64,000 nucleotides of DNA, from positions 1-64,000 of the forward strand of contig JAKFYB010000039.1 of NCBI GenBank assembly GCA_021731085.1. Direction: 5' to 3'. Made by a program: the position numbers and the translations under genes. The notes under the pieces are model-generated. The model had not been told where the DNA came from and made no database searches. It saw only the letters and a program-made list of their open reading frames with translations. Position 1 is the stretch's first letter. Every line of letters begins with the position of its first letter. The stretch comes from Dehalococcoidia bacterium (GTDB lineage: Bacteria; Chloroflexota; Dehalococcoidia; DSTF01; JACRBR01). Shown in pieces: positions 34,484 through 42,896 of the stretch.

Positions 34484-36082
34484 CTACCCTGGCGCCGCAT
34501 TCCGCCGATCCGGGATCAGCCCCGTAAAGAACAGCGCGAGCAACGCCATCGCTGCGAGAACTCCGAGCGCGGCGCGCAGCCCCTCGATCCGCGCGTCGGC
34601 GTTGGCGTTGATGATCTCTGTCGTCACTTCCTCTGACACGCCGGCGTTGGACAGCGCCTCTTCAAGGTCCGCATCCGACACGAACGGCACACCGGACGAA
34701 AGTTCGACCGACGCTTGCGACTTCACTTCGTTGGGGACGTTCGGGTTCTCCTCGACGTTGTGCAGGAACGCCGTCGTCAGCGAGGCGATCAGGATCGAGC
34801 CCGCCAGCGCAGTGCCGAACGACGCCCCCAGGTTGGTCATTGTGTTCTGTATGCCTCCGACCTCCGAGCTTTGCTCATCTGGCACAGCTGACACCGTGAT
34901 CGCGCCGAGCTGCGAGGCGAGCGCGCCCATCCCCAACCCGATCAGCAGCATCGGCACGAAGACGATCTCGGCGCCCGAGTCCGCTTCCATGGCGCCGAGG
35001 AGGACGAGCGTCCCAGCAAGCAAGAGCAAGATCCCAGCGCGCACGACGAGCCGCGGCGAAACATCTGGCAGCAGCCGCGGAATACCAACCGCCGCTATGA
35101 GGAGCGTCGCGGACAGCGGCAGCAGGCGCACGCCAGTCTCGAGCGCGTTCAGGCCGAGCGCGACGGACAGGAACAGGGGCACGGTGAAGAACACGCCCAT
35201 CTGCACCATGTACTGAAAGAAGAACATCGTCAGGCCGCCAAGGAGCTGGCGATTGCGCAGCATGGAAGGTGCAAGCAGCGGGTCGGCCTTCTTCGCTTCC
35301 AGCCGCGACTCCCATTGGAAGAACAACCAGATGACGAATAGCCCACCAACGATGAGCCAGATCGTCGGCGACAGGTTGAGCCACACCGGAGCACCGGCCT
35401 TTGGCGAAATCCAACCCCATTCGCCCGACTTCAACACACCCAACACGAGAAGTGTCAGGCCACAAGCGGACAGCGCGGAGCCGATGAAGTCGATTCGGGG
35501 CCTTGACTCGGGTTTGGCGTCGGTAATCCGGCGAGCCGAAACGAGGATCGCAAGTACGACCAGCACCTCACCGGCGAACACCCACCGCCACGAAAAATAC
35601 GTTGTCGCAATGCCGCCGATGAGCGGGCCGATAGCGATGGCGATGGCTCCTGCTGCTGCGACGATGCCATAGGCAGCGGGCCGTCGTTCCTCAGCGAAGT
35701 TACTCGCTACCAACGCGACGATCGCGGGCATAATCAGCGCGGCGCCGATGCCCTCCAGCACCGACCAGCCGATGATCAGAACCGTCAGGTTTGGCGCGAG
35801 GGCAGTCGTGAAGGAGCCAGCACCATAGATCACACAGCCAATCGCGAAGACGCGCTTTCTTCCGAAGACCGCACCGATCTTGCCGCCTGTAATCATGCAC
35901 GCGGCCATGACAAGCGTGTACAAGGTGATCGCCGTCTGAATGCCGGTGACGGTGGTACCGAGGTCGTCCGCCACCGTCGCGATCGACACGTTCATGACCG
36001 AACTGTCGAGCGTCATGAGGAACTGGCCGGCTGCGAGCGTCAGAAGCACGATGCTTGCGGCGGCGGCCTTGGGGTTCGTCAT
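34484..36082 (-). CDS. MFS drug exporter (DHA2 family, 14 membrane helices)
   Basis: The 532-residue length and helix count fit DHA2 (EmrB/QacA-like) proton-coupled exporters. LDSSVMNVSIATVADDLGT is motif D1 in helix 1 and GGKIGAVFGRKRVFAIG is motif A between helices 2 and 3. A motif-C-like helix with GPLIGGIATTYFSWRWVF follows. A long extracytoplasmic or terminal segment (NNVEENPNVPNEVKSQ) precedes the last helix. It expels amphipathic compounds; the substrate is unknown. A 50-residue membrane protein gene is just upstream on the same strand. Confidence 0.92.
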   Translation of the reverse strand: MTNPKAAAASIVLLTLAAGQFLMTLDSSVMNVSIATVADDLGTTVTGIQTAITLYTLVMAACMITGGKIGAVFGRKRVFAIGCVIYGAGSFTTALAPNLTVLIIGWSVLEGIGAALIMPAIVALVASNFAEERRPAAYGIVAAAGAIAIAIGPLIGGIATTYFSWRWVFAGEVLVVLAILVSARRITDAKPESRPRIDFIGSALSACGLTLLVLGVLKSGEWGWISPKAGAPVWLNLSPTIWLIVGGLFVIWLFFQWESRLEAKKADPLLAPSMLRNRQLLGGLTMFFFQYMVQMGVFFTVPLFLSVALGLNALETGVRLLPLSATLLIAAVGIPRLLPDVSPRLVVRAGILLLLAGTLVLLGAMEADSGAEIVFVPMLLIGLGMGALASQLGAITVSAVPDEQSSEVGGIQNTMTNLGASFGTALAGSILIASLTTAFLHNVEENPNVPNEVKSQASVELSSGVPFVSDADLEEALSNAGVSEEVTTEIINANADARIEGLRAALGVLAAMALLALFFTGLIPDRRNAAPG

Positions 36083-36094
36083 TAGTCGATCGTC

Positions 36095-36247
36095 TTACTT
36101 TGTGTCGCGGTTGACGAAGAGCAGCGGAATCACGACGAGCCCCACAAGAATCAGGAAGAACCACGGCGCGACGTAGAATCCGAGTATGAGCGCTGGGCCC
36201 ACGAGAGCGACGAGGAGCACTGCGGCCAGCAACTTGTTGTTCTTCAC
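36095..36247 (-). CDS. 50-residue two-helix membrane protein
   Basis: GTG at 36247 opens a 50-residue product. It has a basic start (KNNK), helix 1 at about 5-22 (LLAAVLLVALVGPALILG), a short APW turn and helix 2 (FFLILVGLVVIPLLF) ending NRDTK. It is 12 bases upstream of the MFS gene in the same direction, so the two are probably cotranscribed. A small subunit or assembly factor for the exporter is a reasonable but unproven idea. Confidence 0.55.
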   Translation of the reverse strand: MKNNKLLAAVLLVALVGPALILGFYVAPWFFLILVGLVVIPLLFVNRDTK

Positions 36248-36385
36248 GTAGGTCTCCGTTCCCACTCGTGGCCGCGTTGGCCTGACAGCGTGAGAATACT
36301 CGCCTCCGCTCCGGCGCGCCAACGCGTTGCCCAAGTTAGGCGGCTGTCTCGGGCGGGCCGTGTGGAACGGCCTATACTTTTCGGC

Positions 36386-36997
36386 ATGGAGTTCTACGAC
36401 GTCGTCAGCCGGCGCCACATGGTGCGCTCATTCTTGGATGCTCCCGTCTCGTCCGAATCCATCGAGCGCATCCTCAACGCCGCTCGCCGCGGCCCCAGCG
36501 CCGGCTACAGCCAGGGCGTCGAGTTCGTCGTCATTACAGACCCGGACGTGCGATCGAAGCTGTCGCCGCCGCCCGAGGTGCTTGCCACGAAGGGCGTGCG
36601 GAACTTCATCGAGGAAGCCCCCGTTGTCGTCCTTGTCTGCGTGAGCGCCGAGATATACAAGTCGCGCTACCGCGAAGGCGACAAAGCACGGGCTCGCGAC
36701 GGCGCCGACGACGATGATCTGTGGTTCGTGCCGTACTGGCACACCGACGCCGGCGCCGCGATGATGCTCATTCTGCTCGCCGCCGTGGATGAAGGACTAT
36801 CGGCCGGCGTCGCTGGCGTGATGCGAGCGGATGGTCAGGCCCGCATGCAGCGCGCGCTCGGGATGCCCGACACGCACATCGCGATTGCCCTCATCGCCAT
36901 CGGTCACGCCGCGGCCGATGCAAGGAACGTCCGAAGCAGCGCGAATACACGCAAGCGGCGCCCCCTCGACGAAATTGTGCATCGCAACCGCTGGTGA
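36386..36997 (+). CDS. Nitroreductase family protein
   Basis: The 203-residue product has MEFYDVVSRRHMVRSFLDAPVSSESIERILNAARRGPSAGYSQGVEFVVIT, the FMN-binding Arg-Arg and Ser/Gly-rich loop of the nitroreductase superfamily. The late AGAAMMLILLAAVDEGLSAGVAGVM is the second part of that fold. Such FMN enzymes reduce nitro groups, quinones or enones. ATG at 36386 is chosen; the open extension to 36290 has no homology. Confidence 0.88.
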   Translation: MEFYDVVSRRHMVRSFLDAPVSSESIERILNAARRGPSAGYSQGVEFVVITDPDVRSKLSPPPEVLATKGVRNFIEEAPVVVLVCVSAEIYKSRYREGDKARARDGADDDDLWFVPYWHTDAGAAMMLILLAAVDEGLSAGVAGVMRADGQARMQRALGMPDTHIAIALIAIGHAAADARNVRSSANTRKRRPLDEIVHRNRW

Positions 36998-37021
36998 TGA
37001 CTCGCGCGTCCGGGATGGCAG

Positions 37022-37774
37022 CTAGTCGAACAACTCGTCGAGCACATGACGAGCGAGGAGTGCGCCGCCCTCCGGCGTGAAATGAAGACCGTCGTCCTCG
37101 CGGGCGAGGATTTCTTCGCCGTCGTCATTCGCGAGGAATTGCGCGTACCCTCCCGCGCCGTCGTCTGTCACCGACACGGCATCGACAAAGCGCACCCACG
37201 ACCGCTCGCTGGCCTCGGAACGGAAGATGCCGTTGAGCTCCGCGACTATCGCCGCGCGTCCGGGCTCGGCCATCGTCGGCTGCCCGACCCAAACGACATA
37301 ACGTACATCGGCAAGCGAGTCCATGATGTGCCCGACCTGCGCGGTATACGCATCGAAGTCGATGCCGTCCGTCGCGTCGTTCGCGCCGATCATGAAGAAG
37401 ACGATATCGGGATTCTGCGAGGCCACTTGCTCGCGGATGTGCGTCTCCCAGTCGAAGTAATCCACCGACCTCAGGCCGCTGCCGTTCTCGTACTCTGGTT
37501 CCACCTGCAGGGGGATGGCGCCAAGCTCGACCAGCGCTTCTCTCATCGCGACGGACATGTAGTACGACGTCGAGTCGCCACTCGACCAGAACGTCAGCCC
37601 TTCCGCTTGTGATGGCTGTGCGTCCGCAGCCGCATCGCCGCCAATCGGACTAACGACGAACCCAACGAGCGCCGCCACAACGACGGCTACAGCGGCGAAC
37701 ACAAAGAACAGGCGCTTCGAATCGCGTCTCTTCATGGGCGACGGCGTGAAGATGTTGAGTCGGACGTCTCTCAT
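37022..37774 (-). CDS. Exported SGNH/GDSL hydrolase
   Basis: The ~250-residue product has an N-terminal hydrophobic segment (about 22-42), then SGNH blocks: block I FWSSGDSTSYYM with the catalytic Ser in GDS, block III FFMIGANDATD with the Asn, and the C-terminal DGLHFTPEGGALLARHVL with Asp and His. It resembles DUF459-like or acyl-hydrolase relatives used on cell-wall or lipid acyl groups. The start is uncertain: 37774 has AAGG nearby, and 37735 would give a cleaner signal peptide. Confidence 0.85.
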   Translation of the reverse strand: MRDVRLNIFTPSPMKRRDSKRLFFVFAAVAVVVAALVGFVVSPIGGDAAADAQPSQAEGLTFWSSGDSTSYYMSVAMREALVELGAIPLQVEPEYENGSGLRSVDYFDWETHIREQVASQNPDIVFFMIGANDATDGIDFDAYTAQVGHIMDSLADVRYVVWVGQPTMAEPGRAAIVAELNGIFRSEASERSWVRFVDAVSVTDDGAGGYAQFLANDDGEEILAREDDGLHFTPEGGALLARHVLDELFD

Positions 37775-37851
37775 AAGCCTTGGGCGAAGCGCGACCACGC
37801 TTCGCTCTCAAGCATAGAGGATGCCCAAGCGCATGCTGTTGTGAAAGTGTT

Positions 37852-38481
37852 TCAAGCGGCCCGTTCGCCCGAACCGGCGTGCTCGCCGACCAACCAGCGT
37901 TGCTGCTCGAAGTCGTACCGCCGGATGATGCTCGCGGGATTGCCGGCGACCACGCTGAACGCAGGCACATCGTGCGTTACGACAGCGCCCGCACCCACCA
38001 CAGCGTTTCGACCGATCGTGACGCCCGGCAGCACGATCGCGTTGATGCCGATGAACGCACCATCTTCGACGCGCACAGCCCCGCGCTTCTCCAGCGGCTG
38101 ATCGATGATTGCACGGTCGATTTCGCGATAGCCGTGGATCGTGTCGCCGATGAACGCGTTGCTTGAAATCAGCACGCGATCCCCGATCGTCACTTCATCG
38201 ATGCACCCGACGACGAAGTTCTGCCCGATGCTGCAGTCGTCGCCGATACGCAGAGTCGGGGTGTAGTGTGCACCAAGGTGATCCGTGACGACGGACAGCA
38301 GTGAGTTCGGCCCGATGATCGTGCCAGCGCCGATGAAGATCCTGCGTGCCGAGACGATCGTGTATGGCGGCCGAATGATCGATCCAGCCCCCAGCGCCCC
38401 GAAACGATGGACGCGCCGTTGGGCCGATGACGCAATGCGAAGCGCCATCCCCGCGACGCCACGCTGCGTCGTCTCACGCAT
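37852..38481 (-). CDS. Left-handed beta-helix acetyltransferase
   Basis: The ~209-residue product has hexapeptide repeats (RRIFIGAGTIIGPNSLLSV, LRIGDDCSIGQNFVVG, VRVEDGAFIGINAIVLPGVTIGRNAVVGAGAVVTHDVP, FSVVAGNPASIIRRYDFE). The last parts are the strong LbH signature of NeuD/WbbJ-type O-acetyl or sugar acetyltransferases. It starts 8 bases inside the upstream methyltransferase gene (ATGCGTGA), so translation is coupled. This is the last gene of the leftward glycan cluster. Confidence 0.85.
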   Translation of the reverse strand: MRETTQRGVAGMALRIASSAQRRVHRFGALGAGSIIRPPYTIVSARRIFIGAGTIIGPNSLLSVVTDHLGAHYTPTLRIGDDCSIGQNFVVGCIDEVTIGDRVLISSNAFIGDTIHGYREIDRAIIDQPLEKRGAVRVEDGAFIGINAIVLPGVTIGRNAVVGAGAVVTHDVPAFSVVAGNPASIIRRYDFEQQRWLVGEHAGSGERAA

Positions 38482-39124
38482 GGCTGACGACCTCGAAGCC
38501 CATCGCGTTGTTGCGGCGAATTGCGCCGAGCATGTCGCGCGCGACGTAGTACGGTTGCGCGACACGCCAGTACCATGTCCGGTTCGTGCGCCTGTATGCG
38601 GCTTCAATTGCCGCGAATGCCGCGTCGAACGACGAGGCCGGCTCGCGGACACCGACAGCAAACACGGTGTGCGGCTTCTCAGGATTGCCCTGGTAGCCAA
38701 CCAATGTCTCCGCGAACGGCGTGTAGAGGTACTTGAACGCTGCCGGCGTGAAGCGCCAGTAGTCCGGCTCGCAGTGGATGAACAGGTCCATCACCGACGT
38801 CGCGATGGCGACGCCACCCGGTTTCAGAGCCCGGTAGACCTCGGCCATCGCGCGTGGCGGATCCTGCACATGCTCCAGCGTGTCGAGCAGAATCGCCGTG
38901 CCGATGCTCTGGTCTGCGAACGACAGCGCTTCAAGATTCTCGACGCGGTCGACGCCCGGGCCGGGACGAATGTCTGTGCCGACGAAGTCCTTGCCACGAA
39001 ACACTGGTCGCAGATCCGACATCGCACCGTCCGTCACCTGATACGACCCGAACTCGACGATCGGTTGCGGCAGGTCGATGTGCGTGGCGGCAATCTCGAG
39101 CAGCGCGCGGGTGTTCTTACGCAT
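38474..39124 (-). CDS. Class I SAM-dependent methyltransferase 1
   Basis: The 216-residue product has the Rossmann-like SAM pocket: PIVEFGSYQV replaces the canonical DxGxGxG motif I. FVGTDIRPGPGVDRVENLEALSFADQSIGTAILLDTLEHVQDPPRAM follows, as in Methyltransf_11-type enzymes. The weak motif I suggests sequence drift, but later motifs (ALKPGGV) are normal. It sits between the second methyltransferase and the acetyltransferase, with 8-base overlaps at both ends, so it belongs to one operon modifying sugars or lipids. Confidence 0.8.
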   Translation of the reverse strand: MRKNTRALLEIAATHIDLPQPIVEFGSYQVTDGAMSDLRPVFRGKDFVGTDIRPGPGVDRVENLEALSFADQSIGTAILLDTLEHVQDPPRAMAEVYRALKPGGVAIATSVMDLFIHCEPDYWRFTPAAFKYLYTPFAETLVGYQGNPEKPHTVFAVGVREPASSFDAAFAAIEAAYRRTNRTWYWRVAQPYYVARDMLGAIRRNNAMGFEVVSHA

Positions 39125-39815
39125 GTTGGACTCCGTTTCGGGCCGTTCCCCGCCACAAGAACGGGAACACGCGTGAGGCGACGATGCTCACCGGCCGCTG
39201 CCACGAGCGCAGCGGCGGTGTGTATCCGTCGATCACGATGTCGTCGAACCCTGCGTCCTCAAGCAGACGCTGTAGGCCTACTTTGCTGAACGCGCGGACG
39301 TGCGTGTAGTCATCGTAGAAATTCGCCGGAAACGGATAGAGCTGCGACCACTGCGTCGGCACGTACGAGATGAAGGAGCCACCAACACGCAGCGCCCGCC
39401 GCATCTCGGACGCGAGCGCGAGGGGCTGTTGCACATGCTCCAGCACTTCCTTGAGGCGGATCACGTCGAACGCACCCGTCGGGACGGGCAGATGTTCGCC
39501 CGCGCCCTGAATGACCCTGATGCCTGTGCGTGCCGCAACACCCGCAGACGCATCGAACGCTTCGACGCCGACCGCATCGATGCCCTGCCGCACGCACGCG
39601 CGCACAAAGCCACCGTTCCCGCAGCCGACGTCGAGTACCGGCGCCATTCGCTTAAGCGAGCGAATCATCTCGAGGTCGCGTGCCACAAGCGCATCAGGTT
39701 CGCGCAGCCGCTCCCAGTACGTTGCTCTTGTCGAGGGCTGTGGTGCTTCAGCGCCACGCTCAGTTGGCAGCGGCGCCTTCCGCAAAGGCGGCGGAGCTAT
39801 CGAGACGGTGGTCAT
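39117..39815 (-). CDS. Class I SAM-dependent methyltransferase 2
   Basis: The 232-residue product has clear motifs: VLDVGCGNGGFVRACVRQG (I), AVGVEAFDAS (II), FDVIRLKEVLEHVQQP (IV) and RRALRVGGSFISYVPTQ (V-VI). It resembles enzymes in O-antigen and spore-coat glycan clusters. Coupled by overlap to the next methyltransferase and 40 bases after a GT2 gene, it should act on the same product. Confidence 0.9.
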   Translation of the reverse strand: MTTVSIAPPPLRKAPLPTERGAEAPQPSTRATYWERLREPDALVARDLEMIRSLKRMAPVLDVGCGNGGFVRACVRQGIDAVGVEAFDASAGVAARTGIRVIQGAGEHLPVPTGAFDVIRLKEVLEHVQQPLALASEMRRALRVGGSFISYVPTQWSQLYPFPANFYDDYTHVRAFSKVGLQRLLEDAGFDDIVIDGYTPPLRSWQRPVSIVASRVFPFLWRGTARNGVQHA

Positions 39816-39855
39816 TCAGCGAATCCTTTCGCCAGCTTCGGCCCGCCCGGCCGTG

Positions 39856-40911
39856 CTACCAGTGGACGACGCGGCGCAGTATCTGGTTGTACCCCCGAAA
39901 CAGGAGATTGACTATGCGTGTCAGCCCGTAGTTTTCGCTCAGCCCCGTGTGCAGGTTCGGCTGTAGTGAGTCCAGGAGCACCCGATCAGGCACGCGCCGC
40001 ACCGCCTGCGTCCGTCGCCTGTGCCGAATCATCGCCGGAATTTCGAAGAGAATCGCCGCGTAGGACTTCGCCTTCGCACGCGCCAAACCACGCCCCGTTC
40101 GCAGCGCGAACCACCAGACGCCGAACTCCGCCAGCGCCAGCACAGGTGCCATCGCCAGCAGCGTGCGCCAGCGGAAAATGTTCACGAGCATGAAGATGCG
40201 GTTGCGCTCGAGATAGTAGAACTTGGCCGCCGGAATGTTCAGGGTGTATTCATGCACCACGCGCGATCGCGGCGCAAGTACGATGTCCCACCCGGCCAGC
40301 CGGGCACGCAGTGAAAGCTCCGTGTCCTCCATATACATGAAGAAGCGCTCGTCGAAGCCGCCGATCTCCTCAAGCGCGTCACGCCGCGCGATGAATGCTG
40401 CGCCGGACACGGCTGCCACACTCTCCGCGCGTACGTAGTCGTGCTGGTCGTCCTCGAGCCCGCGGCAGAAAGCGATCCCGGAGAGGTGCACGACGTTGCC
40501 GCACGCATTGACGCGCGTTGGATCCGACGCCAGCAGCACCTTCGACGTCGCCAGTGCAGCATTTGGATGCTGCTCCAGTGAGCGCACGAGCGCGCGCAGC
40601 CAGCCACGCTCAGGCTTCGTGTCTGGATTGACGACAGCGACGTACTTGCTCTGCGACCGCGCGAAGCCTGCATTATTCGCAGCGCCATAGCCGCCATTCG
40701 CGCCGAAACGCACCACGTCCACGTCGGGAAACTCTGCCTCAACATGCTCGACCGTCTCGTCACTCGAGTCGTTGTCCACCACGACGACGCGGTAAGAGTC
40801 ATAGTCCTGGTCGATGAGCGCGGGCAGGCTCGTGCGCAAATGCCCCCACGAGTTCCACGACACGACCGAAACGTCCACCAAGTGTTCGCCGAACGGCGCG
40901 CGGATGACCAC
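39856..40911 (-). CDS. Family 2 glycosyltransferase
   Basis: The 351-residue product is a GT-A enzyme. It has VDVSVVSWNSWGHL, VVVVDNDSSDETVEHV, FGANGGYGAANNAGFARS, the Asp-containing VVNPDTKPERGWL (DxD-like, metal and nucleotide binding), and a late FDERFFMYMEDTELSLRARLAGW with the general base. This resembles rhamnosyltransferases of O-antigen synthesis. A C-terminal amphipathic part (about 265-300) likely docks it to the membrane. The start overlaps the upstream stop (TAGTG). Confidence 0.92.
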   Translation of the reverse strand: MVIRAPFGEHLVDVSVVSWNSWGHLRTSLPALIDQDYDSYRVVVVDNDSSDETVEHVEAEFPDVDVVRFGANGGYGAANNAGFARSQSKYVAVVNPDTKPERGWLRALVRSLEQHPNAALATSKVLLASDPTRVNACGNVVHLSGIAFCRGLEDDQHDYVRAESVAAVSGAAFIARRDALEEIGGFDERFFMYMEDTELSLRARLAGWDIVLAPRSRVVHEYTLNIPAAKFYYLERNRIFMLVNIFRWRTLLAMAPVLALAEFGVWWFALRTGRGLARAKAKSYAAILFEIPAMIRHRRRTQAVRRVPDRVLLDSLQPNLHTGLSENYGLTRIVNLLFRGYNQILRRVVHW

Positions 40912-42113
40912 TACTCACCGCCTTCTGTGACCGTCACGGTCGCAACCGGCGTTGGCGTCGCCGCACGCGTGCTCATCAGCGCCAGAGCGAACGTCGCCGC
41001 TACGAGCACCGGAGTGAGCCAGAAGAAGCCGTTCGTGTGTGCGACGCCAAGAATGTCTGTCGCCGGGAAGTTCACGTTCGCCTGCGTGGCGATCGCGGCG
41101 AGATAGACGACGCCGCAGAATCCAGCCTTCGCCAGCGCCGGAAGATCCGTGCGTAAGATCAGCGCGATGGGCACGAGGATGAGCGCGCCGTCGTAGAACT
41201 GCGCGTACGGCGTCAGCGGCAAGAACATCAGCGCGACGGCAGCGATGCCACGCGACTTGTCCGTGCGCAACCACGCGACCGCTGCGATCGCGAGCGACAG
41301 CAGGATGAGATCGAACGTCAGCAGCGGGTTCGCTTCCCGCCCGAGCGAGATCTGCACGCCCGTCCACGAGATCATCCACGACTGCTGCACGGGCAGAAGG
41401 TTGTCGGAGCTATTCGGCCCCCAGTCGAGGTACAAGGATGTGAACTCGACCACGCCCGCAGGCCCGATGAGCAGAAACCCGAACACCGCCAACGCGCCTG
41501 ACGCACCGACAATGATCGCGATCAGCCGTATTTGCCGCGTGACCGCGAGGTACGCCACCGGTGCGATCAGGTACTGCGGCTTCAACGACAGCATCGCCAG
41601 CAGCAGCGCGCCGCGCACCGGCCGCCGCTGAATCGTGATCAGCGCGGCGAGCGCAACCAGCGCCAGCAACGGCGTCATGTGCCCAAGGCGTAGCGCCCAG
41701 TGCATCTGTGGCAGCGCGAACGCGGCGAGCGCCACGGCCGTCTTCGCCTCGAACGACCGCACCGCCGATTGCCCAATGAGTGCAATCGCGACGACGCACG
41801 CGAGGTTGATCGCGAAGAACGTCTGGTACGCCTGCATCTCTGGCAGTTGCGCGATCGGATACAACAGCGCGACGAGGAAGGGGCTGTATAGGCCAGGCAC
41901 GTCGCGGTTTCGTGCTACTTCATAGAGGTTGTGGAAGTCGGAGGTCGGGCCATGAAGAAAACGATCCAACGTGTCGGGCAGGAACGCCGTCAGCAGCGCC
42001 AACTCGATCCCAATCACGACCAGAAGTGCGTAAGGCGACGTAGCGCGCACGACAGCAGCGAGCTGGGCGCGCGGTGCCGCCGCGACGGAGGGCCAGGTTG
42101 GGGCCGCATTCAT
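40911..42113 (-). CDS. Multi-spanning glycosyltransferase (GT87/DUF2029-like)
   Basis: The ~400-residue product has around ten hydrophobic helices, the first (SPYALLVVIGIELALLTAFL) near residues 26-45. SDFHNLYEVARNRDVPGLYSPFL is the outer-loop pattern of polyprenyl-phosphate-sugar mannosyltransferases (DUF2029/GT87), with an Asp near the end of helix 1. ALRLGHMTPLLALVALAAL and SLKPQYLIAPVAYLAV are typical as well. It transfers a sugar from a lipid-linked donor outside the membrane. ATG 42113 has AGAGGA upstream. ATG 42200 would add 29 soluble residues. Confidence 0.75.
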   Translation of the reverse strand: MNAAPTWPSVAAAPRAQLAAVVRATSPYALLVVIGIELALLTAFLPDTLDRFLHGPTSDFHNLYEVARNRDVPGLYSPFLVALLYPIAQLPEMQAYQTFFAINLACVVAIALIGQSAVRSFEAKTAVALAAFALPQMHWALRLGHMTPLLALVALAALITIQRRPVRGALLLAMLSLKPQYLIAPVAYLAVTRQIRLIAIIVGASGALAVFGFLLIGPAGVVEFTSLYLDWGPNSSDNLLPVQQSWMISWTGVQISLGREANPLLTFDLILLSLAIAAVAWLRTDKSRGIAAVALMFLPLTPYAQFYDGALILVPIALILRTDLPALAKAGFCGVVYLAAIATQANVNFPATDILGVAHTNGFFWLTPVLVAATFALALMSTRAATPTPVATVTVTEGGE

Positions 42114-42238
42114 GCGAGAAGTCCTCTGCCTTGCGGGAGCCTGCATCCGTGCACGCGCCTGCGCTGCAGGAGCGTCGTCATGTGACGATGCAATGGACAT
42201 CGGGACAGCTTGTAGGGGTCTACGCCAGACGCGCGGAC

Positions 42239-42802
42239 CTATTCGGGCGCCAGGGACGAGGGAATCGGCGTGAAGTTGAACGTCACGACCGTCTGCGTAG
42301 CGTCCCGCGAAATCGTCAGCTTCGCGAAGTGGGTGAGAATCCCGTCCGAGGAACTCCGCGCAAGCGTGACAGCGGAATCGTCCGCTGTCTTTTCCACGAC
42401 CAGTTCGCGCCACCTCGGGCTACCTGCGAGGTGCTCCTCGTACTGCGCGATGAGTTCCTGCGGCGGCGTCTGCGACGTCCACTGCGCGTGGTACGGCAGC
42501 TCGTCACCACGACCGGCTACGGCGAGCGACATATCGTGCGGAAGCGGCACATCGAACGGCAACGCGCGAATCACGCGGTTCTCGCTGTACGGGTCCGCGG
42601 TGTTGCCTTCGAACGGTGGAGTCCCACCGAACCACGCCGCGATCAAAAATGCGCCGCCAACGATCGCAATCGACGCCACACCGCGCCCGACGCGCACAGC
42701 CGTGCGATTGGCGACATGTACACGAACTGCGCGTTCGGTTCGGGTCAGGGGGAGCGTTTGTAGCACGTAGGAGATCTCGGCCGTAGGTCTCGCATGTCCC
42801 AT
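42239..42802 (-). CDS. Membrane-anchored protein with one beta module
   Basis: The 187-residue product has one helix at about 41-60 (GVASIAIVGGAFLIAAWFG), then an outer domain starting LPFDVPLPHDMSL. A Tyr/Gln-rich pair and LIAQYEEHLAGSPRWREL follow. This resembles the repeated modules of the protein at 33220 (P-x-[DY]-P start, strand, 'I-x-x-Y-x-x-x-L'). It leads a leftward gene set with the GT87-like protein. Function is unknown. Confidence 0.6.
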   Translation of the reverse strand: MGHARPTAEISYVLQTLPLTRTERAVRVHVANRTAVRVGRGVASIAIVGGAFLIAAWFGGTPPFEGNTADPYSENRVIRALPFDVPLPHDMSLAVAGRGDELPYHAQWTSQTPPQELIAQYEEHLAGSPRWRELVVEKTADDSAVTLARSSSDGILTHFAKLTISRDATQTVVTFNFTPIPSSLAPE

Positions 42803-42896
42803 CAGGGGATTCCCGCATCTCCTGGCCCTACACCTGCTCGGTAGGTGGAGACACCCTGCATCCCGCAGGGCCAGCCCCGACGATGACTATGAGAAC

